DNA of 64,000 nt from Chryseobacterium ginsenosidimutans (GCF_030823405.1 NZ_JAUSXC010000001.1:372001-436000), one strand, 5' to 3'. Positions 25,254 through 34,230 are shown, counted from the first letter of the stretch. The notes: generated by a model from the letters alone, not told the origin. A program made the numbers and translations.

Positions 25254-25808
25254 ATGAAAAAATCACAATTTATTTTAGTAAACCAGCTAAAGGAAAAACT
25301 GCAGGAGTTCCCGATTATAGTTTCTTGTCTGGAAACAAAAGACCCTTCTTTTCTTGAAAAAATATTTTCCTGGTTAAAATCTATCGAAGATATTTTTTCA
25401 ACCAACAATATCAGCGAAGTTTCGGAAATCGCCGGTCTCAGAAGTAAAATCCTGGCTGCAAAATTCAGTGACGTAAGAGGTTCTAATATAAAAAAGAATC
25501 AGACAAAAATTGCAGCAAGCATTCTTTATGATGCCCAAAACATAGTATTGAATATTTTAATGCCTTATGAAGAAAAGATCAATGAGTGTAAAGAAATCAC
25601 ACAACAATTACTGGCTTTAACAGCACAAACAGGAATCCAGAAATATGATAAAACAATCTCTTTTGAAGATTATATGAATATAGTATGGCATTATATACTT
25701 TCCGATAATAATTTGAAAGTCGGAGCTATAAAGCTAAAATCAATGCTTTCAGAAATGGATATTATCATGCTTATTGCTGATGTAATAGATCCTGAAGAAT
25801 TTTCTTAA
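25254..25808 (+). CDS. Hypothetical helical protein of the cassette
   Basis: A 184-aa, mostly helical soluble protein (QLKEKLQEFPIIVSCLETKDP near the start; IAASILYDAQNIVLNILMPYEEKI in the middle). No family was recognised and no signal peptide or membrane segment is present. It follows the DUF2589 companion by 4 bp and ends at a terminator, so it completes a three-gene operon. A chaperone or adaptor role for the two preceding proteins is conceivable but unsupported. Confidence 0.65.
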   Translation: MKKSQFILVNQLKEKLQEFPIIVSCLETKDPSFLEKIFSWLKSIEDIFSTNNISEVSEIAGLRSKILAAKFSDVRGSNIKKNQTKIAASILYDAQNIVLNILMPYEEKINECKEITQQLLALTAQTGIQKYDKTISFEDYMNIVWHYILSDNNLKVGAIKLKSMLSEMDIIMLIADVIDPEEFS

Positions 25809-25815
25809 ATAGTAA

Positions 25816-25849
25816 AAATAACTCAAAAATTTTGAGTTATTTTTTTTTA
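25816..25849 (+). terminator. Intrinsic terminator of the DUF2589 operon
   Basis: AATAACTCAAAA / TTTTGAGTTATT followed by a long T-run; operator copy E starts 2 nt later. Confidence 0.8.
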
Positions 25850-25850
25850 T

Positions 25851-25885
25851 ACGTCAAGTTTTGTCGTCACCTGCTTTTATCTTTG
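25851..25885 (+). promoter_or_regulatory. WYL-regulon operator/promoter, copy E (small acidic protein)
   Basis: ACGTCAAGTTTTGTCGT (25851-25867), identical to copy A, with -7 box TATCTTTG (25878-25885), spacing 27 nt. The leader to the next start is about 117 nt. Confidence 0.8.
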
Positions 25886-25948
25886 AAGTATAAACAAAAC
25901 ACAAAAACAATCATTAAAAAAAACTTCTGAATTCATCATCAGTAAATG

Positions 25949-25972
25949 TTGAACAGCTAAAAGTATGTTCAA
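25949..25972 (+). promoter_or_regulatory. Conserved leader hairpin, copy 1
   Basis: TTGAACA and TGTTCAA form a perfect 7-bp stem around a 10-nt loop, in the leader of the small acidic gene. A similar element lies in the leader of the 1213-aa gene. It could be an RNA structure or a second protein-binding palindrome. Confidence 0.5.
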
Positions 25973-26002
25973 ATTGTAACACAAAACATCAGACACACAA
26001 AC

Positions 26003-26173
26003 ATGGAAACACCAAATCACAATCCAGATACAATCTTCGATGAAGAACTCTATACCCTTGAATGGAGCGATATCGAAAACGCAGAGATAGACTATGACAA
26101 TTATCTCAATGACATTGAAAGCTTCTTCCGTGAAGATTTTGAAAATGATATTCTTCAAGAAGATATTTATTAA
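26003..26173 (+). CDS. Small acidic protein (56 aa)
   Basis: A 56-codon reading frame starting METPNHNPD and ending ENDILQEDIY. It is extremely acidic (roughly a third Asp/Glu) with several Tyr/Phe/Trp. It is the only reasonable coding sequence after regulon promoter E, and the next regulon promoter starts 13 bp after its stop, so the promoter would have no other target. Small acidic proteins beside toxins or phage-type operons can act as DNA mimics, antitoxins or anti-repressors. None of this is shown here and no family was recognised. Confidence 0.6.
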   Translation: METPNHNPDTIFDEELYTLEWSDIENAEIDYDNYLNDIESFFREDFENDILQEDIY

Positions 26174-26186
26174 TTAAAAAATTTAC

Positions 26187-26221
26187 ACGTCAAGTTCTGT
26201 CGCTGTCCAACATTACCTTTA
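26187..26221 (+). promoter_or_regulatory. WYL-regulon operator/promoter, copy F (large operon)
   Basis: ACGTCAAGTTCTGTCGC (26187-26203) with -7 box TACCTTTA (26214-26221), spacing 27 nt. A leader of about 250 nt runs to the 1213-aa gene at 26472. Confidence 0.8.
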
Positions 26222-26297
26222 ACGCATAAATAAAAAGACACAAAACAATTACTAAAATTCTTTTAAAAGCACCTTGAATTTAACATTCACAAAAATG

Positions 26298-26321
26298 TTG
26301 GACAGCCAGAATTATGTTTAA
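26298..26321 (+). promoter_or_regulatory. Conserved leader hairpin, copy 2
   Basis: TTGGACA and TGTTTAA surround a 10-nt loop; as RNA all seven positions pair if two G-U pairs are allowed. Compared with copy 1 (TTGAACA/TGTTCAA) the changes keep pairing, which favours an RNA structure over a DNA operator. Confidence 0.5.
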
Positions 26322-26471
26322 AAATTACAAAAACACAACAAAATGAGAAAGAAAAAATAGCATTATGTGGACATCTTTAGCTGGAAACCACCTAAAAAAC
26401 AAGACTAAAACACGAAGACACTCTACTAAAAAGAACCTTCAAATCTTAACCTTTATAAAAAAAATTACAAA

Positions 26472-29400
26472 ATGGCAGAAAATGAAACCCCTGCAACATC
26501 GATTGCAGAAAACATACCAACACAAACATTATTTAGATTCGTAAGCTTAAGAAGCCCTCAATTATCTGATGAAAAAGATCAAGATAAGAGGTTCGTTTTT
26601 ATGCCGGAAGATGTGAAAGCTGACAGTCAATTTTATTTTCCCGTAAAAAATGGTGCTGGAAAGAAAAGAGACCTTTTATTGGCTCAGGCCTCTATTTTTT
26701 CAGCATCAAGCATTTCTAAAGATCATATTTCAAACACTTTAAACCAATTCAAAGATGATTATATAGTTATTTATAATTTTGCGACCTGGCTTGCCAAAAA
26801 TAAAAGCACTTGTACATATGCGGAGTTTATTGCACAAAAAGATTTTGTAATAGCTAGTCATAATACCGTATATCCAAACCTTACTCTTTTATGGGATAAT
26901 TTTATCTATCAAGTTGTTACACAAAAAGAATTTTATGTGAAAGAAGTGATGATGCAGATGATCTTGGCATTACATACTCTTCAAACTCCTGCAAATAATG
27001 ATGAAGAAACAAAAGTTTTACTGGATGCAAGAATTGTTCTTCCAAAAGAAATGATGATGGATGAGAATTCTTCAATTTCTTTCAATTCATCAAGAATTGT
27101 GGGCAATCAGGTTAAAGAAACTTTCCCTTCGGAAGAAATGAAGAAGCAACAGGAGATTTCTACTGCAAAAACCAAACTGAAAAGGATCGAAAGCTTAAAG
27201 AAAAATCTAGGTTTTACAGAAAAACAATACAATAAAGAATACCAGGCAGAGTATAAAGTTCAAAATGAATCGTATCAAAGACAAATTACTCCTATTATTG
27301 ATGAATATAATGCTGCCGTTGCTGCCGCAAAAGAAGAATATTGTGGCATAAGACCTCCCGGAACCGAATATGATCCGAAAGATCCTTGTCAGCAACCAAA
27401 AGAAGTTCCTTATCCATTATTACCTAAATTTGAGTTCAATTTCAGAGATGAAGTCATTGCAGGAAATCTAATTACATCTCTAAAACCTGAAAGTGTAGAA
27501 ACCCTTCTTGACGTTTTAGTATATAAGTTTGATCCAGCAGGCTCTGCCGGACGAGCTACTAGCGATGATATAAATGATTTAGAACAGGCATTGGAAGGTA
27601 GAAATACATTCTCAGAACTAACATCTGCAATTAATGAAAATGTAGAAAGACTTAACAATACAATTATTGAAAACACTCAAGGAAACGAGGAGATTTATAC
27701 AAGTATTGGAGGTATAATTGTACCTACCGCAAGAACTATTTCTGTTCCTTTTACTTACCAGGTTTGTCCAAAGTTTCTCTACAAAGAATATGTGAACGAT
27801 TTAGCATTAACAGTACCAGATGCAACATGGGATGTAAGCTATATTTCTTATAATTTAACCCCTAATGGTTCATCAACAAGTATTGACGGCGATTATTATG
27901 TAAAATCAAGAACTGGCAATACAATCTTCTTAAATGATATGCACAGTCCGGGAGTAGATTTTTCCACTATTCAGGGAGCTATTTTAAAAGTTAAAATTGT
28001 TTTTTCCAACGGAAGAATTACAGAAATTTCAGTCCCTGGAATTCAGGCAAGAGCTTGTTCTTCAGGAAAATTTGAACTTGAAGTAGAAGAAGGAGAACCA
28101 CCTGTAATCATTGAAGACGAAGACAACTTTATTCCTTCAGGATTTGGCTTTAAAAGACTTGGTGTTGCAGATTACTTAAAAGTTGAACAAAGTACACACG
28201 CTTATGTAGAAGGTGAAGTAGCCAATATTGAAAATGTTATGGCTAGGGAATATCGTGAAAAATCTACAAGAAAACTTAGAAGAAGTGAAAATACAACCAC
28301 CACATCTTCTGATTCAGAAAGAGAGCAACTTACAGATACGACTACTGCCAATCGTTACGAAATGCAGAATGAAATTTCAAAAATGATGCAAGAGTCAACG
28401 GATTTAGGAGCATATGCAAATGCACAAATGAAGTTCAGTGATGCTTATACTTTGGGAGTAGGAGCAAATTATGCTCATCATGGTTCCAAGGAAGAAAGTA
28501 CAAGACAGGCTGTAACTCAAGCTCAAGATATCACTTCAAGAGCTATGGATAGAATCGTCACAAAAGTTCATGAAGAGAGAATTGAAAAGATTATTGATGA
28601 ATTTGAAGAAAATAATTCTCATGGATTTGACAACAGAAAAGGTGACAAACATGTTGTGGGAGTTTATAGATGGGTTGATAAATTAATGAAAAACCAGATC
28701 TACAATTATGGCAAGAGAATGATGTTTGAATTTATGATTCCTGAACCTGCTAAGCTGCATTTGTTAGGAATGAAAAATGTTAAAACTGCAGATCAGACAA
28801 ATTTAGTAAAACCTGAAGATCCAAGAGCATCTGGAAATATGCAGATAAGTGATTATTCAGTATTGTCCACCGAAAGCAAACTAAAATATTGGTTAAGTAA
28901 ATATAATGTAGAGATTGATAAAAAGCCGGAAGATCAAATAAGAGTTACAAAAGCAATTAGCATAAACAGTGGAGAAGCCGTTGGAGAAAAGGCTGCAAAA
29001 TCAGATTCTATAGATATTCCGGAAGGATATACAACATTAGGGGGATGGTTAACTGCAATTCATTTTTTCCAGCCTTCAAGATTTGAGTGGACTCATCTTA
29101 GTGTGACCGTAGGAGATATGCGTGCAGCGGCAGCAACAGCCTCACCACATATTGGATTAGATCAGGCTATATCTTTTAAAAATCCATATTCTCAAAAAGT
29201 CGGATTTGCCTGTGAAAGTGCAGATACAGCAAATATTAATATAAGTGTTTCTTTGGACTGTATTATTAGTCCAGAAGTTAAAAACGCATGGTTACAAAAG
29301 ACTTTCAAGGCAATCATTGATGCTTATGAAGAAGCATTGGTAGATTATAACAATAAACTTGCAGAAGAACAAAGTAAAGCTGTAGAGATCAAAGATTCAA

Positions 29401-30113
29401 ATCCTAATTTCTACCGACAGATAGAAAATACGGTATTACGTAAAAACTGTATTTCATACATGGCAGACAGAGCAGTGGGTTCTACTCATGGATATGGTTT
29501 ATCCGGATTAACACAAGGAAACGCCTTTATAGATTATGAAACTGTTCTTTCTTCAAAACTAGATAAATATACAGCTTTTGTAAAATTTATGGAGCAAGCC
29601 TTTGAGTGGGAAAATCTTTCTTATTACTTGTACCCTTATTATTGGGGAAATAAACAAAACTGGGTAGAATTATATCAGTCTGAAAACACAGATCCTTTAT
29701 TCAGAGCTTTCTTACAAAGTGGTATGGCGAGAGTAGTTGCAACGGTTCGTCCGGGATTTGAAGATGTTGTACAATTTTACCTATCAACCGGCAAAATCTG
29801 GAATGGCGGCGAAGTTCCAGTAATTGGAGATGAACTTTATCTATCAATTGTGGATGAAATGAAAGAACCAAAAGGTAAAAAAGAAGGAAAAGCATGGTTA
29901 ACAAGACTTCCTACTACATTAAATATTCTTCAGGCAGAAAGCATCGGATTAAAAGTAGCTCACGCCCTACCTTTTACAACAGAAAACCCTAAGGACTTTG
30001 AAGTTCCTTCTGAAGTAATTACTGAAGATAAATTCAACTTTGAGCCCAATAGTAACCTTCTTGGTGTTCAACCAGGAGAAGAGGAAGAAATAATCTCAGG
30101 AGATTGGGAATAA
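26472..30113 (+). CDS. Very large hypothetical protein (1213 aa), likely structural
   Basis: A 1213-residue soluble protein with no signal peptide. Order: an alpha/beta N-terminal part (FRFVSLRSPQLSDEKDQ), a coiled-coil-like charged stretch (about 222-290), and a beta domain at 400-540 with two Cys. Next comes a Ser/Thr/Arg/Glu low-complexity linker around 590-630 (RRSENTTTTSSDSERE), then a helical block containing GVYRWVDKLMKNQIYNYGKR. The C-terminal region contains FEWENLSYYLYPYYWG and FRAFLQSGMARVVATVRPGFED, with an acidic end. I cannot name the family. Size, composition and the fibre and toxin genes downstream suggest an assembly scaffold or particle body. Confidence 0.7.
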   Translation: MAENETPATSIAENIPTQTLFRFVSLRSPQLSDEKDQDKRFVFMPEDVKADSQFYFPVKNGAGKKRDLLLAQASIFSASSISKDHISNTLNQFKDDYIVIYNFATWLAKNKSTCTYAEFIAQKDFVIASHNTVYPNLTLLWDNFIYQVVTQKEFYVKEVMMQMILALHTLQTPANNDEETKVLLDARIVLPKEMMMDENSSISFNSSRIVGNQVKETFPSEEMKKQQEISTAKTKLKRIESLKKNLGFTEKQYNKEYQAEYKVQNESYQRQITPIIDEYNAAVAAAKEEYCGIRPPGTEYDPKDPCQQPKEVPYPLLPKFEFNFRDEVIAGNLITSLKPESVETLLDVLVYKFDPAGSAGRATSDDINDLEQALEGRNTFSELTSAINENVERLNNTIIENTQGNEEIYTSIGGIIVPTARTISVPFTYQVCPKFLYKEYVNDLALTVPDATWDVSYISYNLTPNGSSTSIDGDYYVKSRTGNTIFLNDMHSPGVDFSTIQGAILKVKIVFSNGRITEISVPGIQARACSSGKFELEVEEGEPPVIIEDEDNFIPSGFGFKRLGVADYLKVEQSTHAYVEGEVANIENVMAREYREKSTRKLRRSENTTTTSSDSEREQLTDTTTANRYEMQNEISKMMQESTDLGAYANAQMKFSDAYTLGVGANYAHHGSKEESTRQAVTQAQDITSRAMDRIVTKVHEERIEKIIDEFEENNSHGFDNRKGDKHVVGVYRWVDKLMKNQIYNYGKRMMFEFMIPEPAKLHLLGMKNVKTADQTNLVKPEDPRASGNMQISDYSVLSTESKLKYWLSKYNVEIDKKPEDQIRVTKAISINSGEAVGEKAAKSDSIDIPEGYTTLGGWLTAIHFFQPSRFEWTHLSVTVGDMRAAAATASPHIGLDQAISFKNPYSQKVGFACESADTANINISVSLDCIISPEVKNAWLQKTFKAIIDAYEEALVDYNNKLAEEQSKAVEIKDSNPNFYRQIENTVLRKNCISYMADRAVGSTHGYGLSGLTQGNAFIDYETVLSSKLDKYTAFVKFMEQAFEWENLSYYLYPYYWGNKQNWVELYQSENTDPLFRAFLQSGMARVVATVRPGFEDVVQFYLSTGKIWNGGEVPVIGDELYLSIVDEMKEPKGKKEGKAWLTRLPTTLNILQAESIGLKVAHALPFTTENPKDFEVPSEVITEDKFNFEPNSNLLGVQPGEEEEIISGDWE

Positions 30114-30138
30114 ATATTAATTACTAAAAAACAATAAA

Positions 30139-31695
30139 ATGTCCAATATAGGAAAAATTATAAGAGTAAATGCATTGCCACCTGTTGGAGAGAGAGAAAC
30201 CAATGTCATTTACCAAGTAGCTGCACCAGGTGCAGCTACTTATACAGACTACGCCGTAGATGCCAATGGAGATTTAAAAACTCATGCCGTGGTTGACGGA
30301 TCGATTCCGGTAGAATTGTCTGATAATCATGTGAGTATTTCTGATCTTGGTTTTATTTCACAGGGAATTACAACCCAGGCAGAATATAATTTATATGCAA
30401 AAGGAAAAATCCAGCAAAAATTAAACAAACCAACATCTGTCGGAAATGCTTTGGATTATCCTCAAATTGTAGGAATGGACAGCAATGGAAATGTAGCAAA
30501 ACTTCCTGCGGGAGACTTAGGAAAAAACATTGCCAATTCTTCTTTAACATCAATTGCCGATGCTGGTCTTACATTAGGAGCAGATTGGTTTATGAATACA
30601 TCTGGTAAAAATTATACTATTTCAGGCTTACCTGATGTTTCAAATGATTCTGCATTTAATGTATTTTTATCACAAAACACTTCAGGAAAAATTGGTAAGA
30701 CCAATGGAAAACAACCTTTCCTAAGTTTACCATCTACCCTTTCCAATTCCGAGAAAACTGCTTGGAAAACTGCTATGAACGGTGGATGGACAACAAATAC
30801 AATGAGTGTGGGTACAATTACTCCACCAATTGTAGATAAACAAGATAAAAATTATTGGCTTTCTCTAAGAGGAACAAATCTAAATCTGCAATCAACTTCT
30901 TTTTCTATAGATATTATGGCAGTAGATGGCATTACTAAAATAGCTACTATCCCTAATTCACAGATTCAGCTGTATAATAATGGTTTAGATCTAAGTTTCT
31001 ATTATAATTTTAAAAACTTGCTGACAGGACAGTATAAATTAAGATTATGGAATGGAGTAGCTTATTATGTAACTCCAATGACGATAAAAGTGGTTGATAT
31101 TCTAAGCAACTTTAATCTCAGTAATCTTGTTTGGGAAACCAAACTTTATACTCCGGGAACACCAAATGTAGTGACCGTTTCAGGAGGCACAATGAATTAT
31201 AATGCAAGTTCTGCTAATAAACCCTTTGCAAAGGAAAGTATAGTTGTTGCAGCCCTAAAAAGTAGTGAATTTGCAGCAGCGGGACAAAATTTTGTTATGT
31301 CAGGAACTCTGAGGCTGAGAGAGACAGCAGTTTCATTAATGAATATTATATTTGGAGTAATTGATACACAAAATTCTTTGGCTTTAAGCAATAATGCAAG
31401 TTTTCAAATAAGTATTGAATGTAACAATATTGCTAATTATACAAAAACCATCAAAGGTGACAGCCTTATTGCAATATGGACCGCAAACGATGTGCCGATT
31501 AGCGCAGATTGGAGCATTGCTCGGAATGGCAATATATTTACTGTTATCATTAAGTATGCAGGAACTACCTACATTGATACTAAAATAGGTATCCAGGACG
31601 CATTATCGTTAGTCTGCTACATTAATAATTCGCTTAATATAGAAAACTCAGGATCTGATGCTGGATTTAATATACAATCTGCTTATTTATTTTAA
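30139..31695 (+). CDS. Fibre-like protein with phage-type N terminus
   Basis: A 518-aa protein. The N-terminal motif NIGKIIRVNALPPVGERETNVIYQV followed by AAPGAATYTDYAVDANGDLKTHA matches my recollection of tail or head-fibre proteins of Bacteroidota phages and prophages. The rest is Ser/Thr/Asn-rich and beta-like (about 230-330 resembles an Ig-like domain; 340-518 may be a lectin-like jelly roll), as expected for a receptor-binding fibre. No signal peptide. It follows the 1213-aa gene by 25 bp, so both are expressed from promoter F. A terminator-like hairpin follows. Confidence 0.65.
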   Translation: MSNIGKIIRVNALPPVGERETNVIYQVAAPGAATYTDYAVDANGDLKTHAVVDGSIPVELSDNHVSISDLGFISQGITTQAEYNLYAKGKIQQKLNKPTSVGNALDYPQIVGMDSNGNVAKLPAGDLGKNIANSSLTSIADAGLTLGADWFMNTSGKNYTISGLPDVSNDSAFNVFLSQNTSGKIGKTNGKQPFLSLPSTLSNSEKTAWKTAMNGGWTTNTMSVGTITPPIVDKQDKNYWLSLRGTNLNLQSTSFSIDIMAVDGITKIATIPNSQIQLYNNGLDLSFYYNFKNLLTGQYKLRLWNGVAYYVTPMTIKVVDILSNFNLSNLVWETKLYTPGTPNVVTVSGGTMNYNASSANKPFAKESIVVAALKSSEFAAAGQNFVMSGTLRLRETAVSLMNIIFGVIDTQNSLALSNNASFQISIECNNIANYTKTIKGDSLIAIWTANDVPISADWSIARNGNIFTVIIKYAGTTYIDTKIGIQDALSLVCYINNSLNIENSGSDAGFNIQSAYLF

Positions 31696-31711
31696 ATAAG
31701 CTTTAATAAAC

Positions 31712-31743
31712 AAAGGCAGAGCCTAAAAAACTCTGCCTTTTTT
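31712..31743 (+). terminator. Terminator-like hairpin within the large operon
   Basis: AAAGGCAGAG / CTCTGCCTTT, a 10-bp stem with a 9-nt loop, then TTT. The next gene starts 18 bp later with no regulon promoter, so it must depend on read-through or a weak promoter not seen. Confidence 0.8.
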
Positions 31744-31761
31744 AACCTTAAAAATCACAAA

Positions 31762-33519
31762 ATGAGTTTAGAAATAAATAACAAACTTTCCTTTAAAGAA
31801 TATTCAAAAAGTAATTGGGAAGCATTCGGTATAGAAAAATCAAATAAAGACGAAAAACTTACTACACAGCAGATGGCTGATCAGTTTTTTGGAGGAAAGC
31901 CATTAATCAAATCTGAAAATTATGAGGTTTATACCGATAAAACAGACCCCATTAAAGAGCAGCAAATTGAAGAAGTATTGGTTTATAAATATTATAAAGG
32001 AATTTTCGGAGATATTACCGTAAAACTTTTTGCCAGCAAGGATGGCGTTTTTCTATTAGAAAGATACAGGCAACTTCAGGATCCTACAGATAAAACAATT
32101 GTTTTATTTATGGAAATTGATGATAAATATAATCTGCATACAGTAATGAGAATGAAAGTTTCAAAAGATTTAACAGACACTCAAAAAGTCCCATTTGCCA
32201 AAATCCTAGATTTCGTCAGAGAACATAGTATCACAATTTCACCTAAAGAAATGAGGAATCTTATCGAGAAAAAAGTTTTAGCAAATAAAAAAAGCTTTTT
32301 AAACTGGCTGATGAAAATTATAAAATCTCCTGTTTCAGAAATATTTGATTTTTTTGAAGATAAAGCTTTTGATGCTGCAGCAAAGTATTTTGATGACATT
32401 GCAACAGGAATAGAAAGTCTAAAAATAGAGGAAACAGGATGGAACCCAAAAACAGAAAAAGGAGAATATAATCCTGCCTTAATTCCTGAAAGCGTTTGGC
32501 AGACAATGAAACCGTTCTACGAACATAAAACGAATGATGATACTAATAAGAATGTCCAAAATTATAAAAAAGTAATATCAGATATTTTTGACAATCTTTT
32601 TGGTTTAGTAGAAAATACCAGAAAAAATTTCACATCAATAATTGCAGGCATGGAGGCTTATTTGCCAAAATCTATTTATAACATGCTGAGCCAGGAAATA
32701 AATAAGTTTTTTAACAAAGTAGTTAACATTAAAAATTCTTTGAGAAAAAAACTGCCTTCCTTAGAAGCAATTATTTATAGAAATTTCACTTCTGCAAATG
32801 CGTTAGTATGTGGCATATATAATAGTTTAATAGATATAATTGCAAGTATTTTTTCCCTTATCGGGTTCTTTTTCAAAGCTAAAGTAGAATGGGACAACGT
32901 GACTAAAGAATTATCTAAAGACCCTTACATTTACGTAGAATATTTTCTTGAAATCGTAGAAGGCATAATTGAAAGTGTACGAACTTTTGATATTATTGAT
33001 TTTTTTGTAGATAGTATCGTTTTCCAAGCACAAGCAGCACAAAAACTTTATCAATGGTTGACAAAAAGTGCAGTAGGAGTCACCTTAGAACAGGTTTTTT
33101 ATTATTTAGGATATATTATAGGAATGATTATAGACATTGTTCTGGAAACATTACTTACAGGTGGTGTTGCAGATGTTGTGAAACTTTTTGAAGGCGTCAC
33201 TTCTTTTATGAAAAATCCTTTGCAGAATCTTAGTAAATCTATAGCACGTATTTTAAAAACTGCCGGAGACGCATTTGCAATGGGCATCGAATTTATCCGA
33301 TATATTATTAAAAAACTAAAAGAAGGTAGTAAAGCCTTATTCGAGCAATTATCCAAATGGATTGATGATATTTTTAGCCTTGGTGGAAAAGTGAAAAACT
33401 TTGTGAAAGACATTTACGATGATTTTTTTAGCCCGAAAGTAAGAGAGTACTTGGAGAAAATAGGATTACATCCTACCAAGTATGAAGATGGTGTATTTAA
33501 TATGTGTCCAATTTCTTAA
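31762..33519 (+). CDS. Toxin carrier / pre-toxin protein (585 aa)
   Basis: A 585-aa protein without a signal peptide. The N-terminal ~170 residues are alpha/beta (KLSFKEYSKSNWEAFGIE start). The middle is helical, and residues ~360-480 hold hydrophobic stretches (LIDIIASIFSLIGFFFK; YYLGYIIGMIIDIVLETLLTGG) like the pre-toxin segments of polymorphic toxins. It ends LEKIGLHPTKYEDGVFNMCPIS just where a toxin domain would be expected, and a nuclease-toxin gene begins 13 bp later in another frame. So it is probably the delivery half of a split toxin. Family not named. Confidence 0.65.
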   Translation: MSLEINNKLSFKEYSKSNWEAFGIEKSNKDEKLTTQQMADQFFGGKPLIKSENYEVYTDKTDPIKEQQIEEVLVYKYYKGIFGDITVKLFASKDGVFLLERYRQLQDPTDKTIVLFMEIDDKYNLHTVMRMKVSKDLTDTQKVPFAKILDFVREHSITISPKEMRNLIEKKVLANKKSFLNWLMKIIKSPVSEIFDFFEDKAFDAAAKYFDDIATGIESLKIEETGWNPKTEKGEYNPALIPESVWQTMKPFYEHKTNDDTNKNVQNYKKVISDIFDNLFGLVENTRKNFTSIIAGMEAYLPKSIYNMLSQEINKFFNKVVNIKNSLRKKLPSLEAIIYRNFTSANALVCGIYNSLIDIIASIFSLIGFFFKAKVEWDNVTKELSKDPYIYVEYFLEIVEGIIESVRTFDIIDFFVDSIVFQAQAAQKLYQWLTKSAVGVTLEQVFYYLGYIIGMIIDIVLETLLTGGVADVVKLFEGVTSFMKNPLQNLSKSIARILKTAGDAFAMGIEFIRYIIKKLKEGSKALFEQLSKWIDDIFSLGGKVKNFVKDIYDDFFSPKVREYLEKIGLHPTKYEDGVFNMCPIS

Positions 33520-33532
33520 AAATAATAATAAT

Positions 33533-34216
33533 ATGGGAAATATGTGGAATTGTATTATTTTTGAGACACAAATAAAGGACGGAGAAAAATTATGTACTCT
33601 TAAGAATAAAGAGGGAACAATTATTTATTATGAAGATATTCCGGAAGAAAAATTTGATGAATTGTTAGACAATATTGAAAAAAAAGCTAAAAAAGAAGGA
33701 AAAACTGCGAATGAGTATTTGGATACTACAAGAAGAGAAAGACTTTATTTAAAATATGCAGATAGCTTTAAACTTAAATTTCATCATCATTTTGATGGGG
33801 AAGTCTTATTTAGACAAAAAAAAGGAGAAGATATTTTAGAACTGTTTGGAGCCCATAATCATGATGTCATTGGAACTAAAATACAATTAGGTACTATAAG
33901 AAAACCACCAGGTGTAAATAACTTTCATGATTTGCCTCCTGATGTCCCTTTCAAAGCCAATGTGGAAATGAAATATAATACAGGTGTTGTTAAAAAGACT
34001 AATACATCATCCTTTTTTCCAAGAAATTGGGATATCAAAAGAGTAAAAGAGGAAATAGCTTTGGTATATGATGAAATGTTGAAAAGTGGAAAAGTATATG
34101 ACCCTAGAGCATTAAACAGAAAGTTTGATTATCCGTGTAGTGATGGTTCATTTAGAATTCAAATTGAGTTTGATGAGCTGGGAAACCTCACAAGCGCTTA
34201 TCCAATAGTAAATTAA
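33533..34216 (+). CDS. EndoU-like nuclease toxin
   Basis: A 227-aa protein whose second half resembles the bacterial EndoU RNase domain: a His-rich start (FHHHFDGEV, residues 83-91), a second His cluster GAHNHDVIG (106-114), then KKTNTSSFFPRNWDIKRVKEEI (154-175), where EndoU toxins have a Lys and STFFP-W block. The catalytic His-His-Lys set is therefore plausible. The ATG at 33533 is preferred; upstream starts in the same frame overlap the carrier gene. The predicted substrate is RNA (tRNA in known members). The neighbouring 117-aa gene is the likely immunity protein. Confidence 0.65.
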   Translation: MGNMWNCIIFETQIKDGEKLCTLKNKEGTIIYYEDIPEEKFDELLDNIEKKAKKEGKTANEYLDTTRRERLYLKYADSFKLKFHHHFDGEVLFRQKKGEDILELFGAHNHDVIGTKIQLGTIRKPPGVNNFHDLPPDVPFKANVEMKYNTGVVKKTNTSSFFPRNWDIKRVKEEIALVYDEMLKSGKVYDPRALNRKFDYPCSDGSFRIQIEFDELGNLTSAYPIVN

Positions 34217-34230
34217 TAAATTTTAATAAT

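Noticed and set aside
26365..26544. A basic 59-codon frame (WTSLAGNHLKNKTKTRR...) overlapping the start of the 1213-aa gene
   Set aside because: It overlaps a clear gene by ~70 bp, has a composition expected from A-rich leader sequence, and shows no similarity to the acidic 56-aa product.
33482..33532. Start of the EndoU-like gene at the ATG at 33482
   Set aside because: It would lie inside the carrier gene and add a non-conserved-looking YLICVQFLKNNNN lead; ATG 33533 directly follows the carrier stop.
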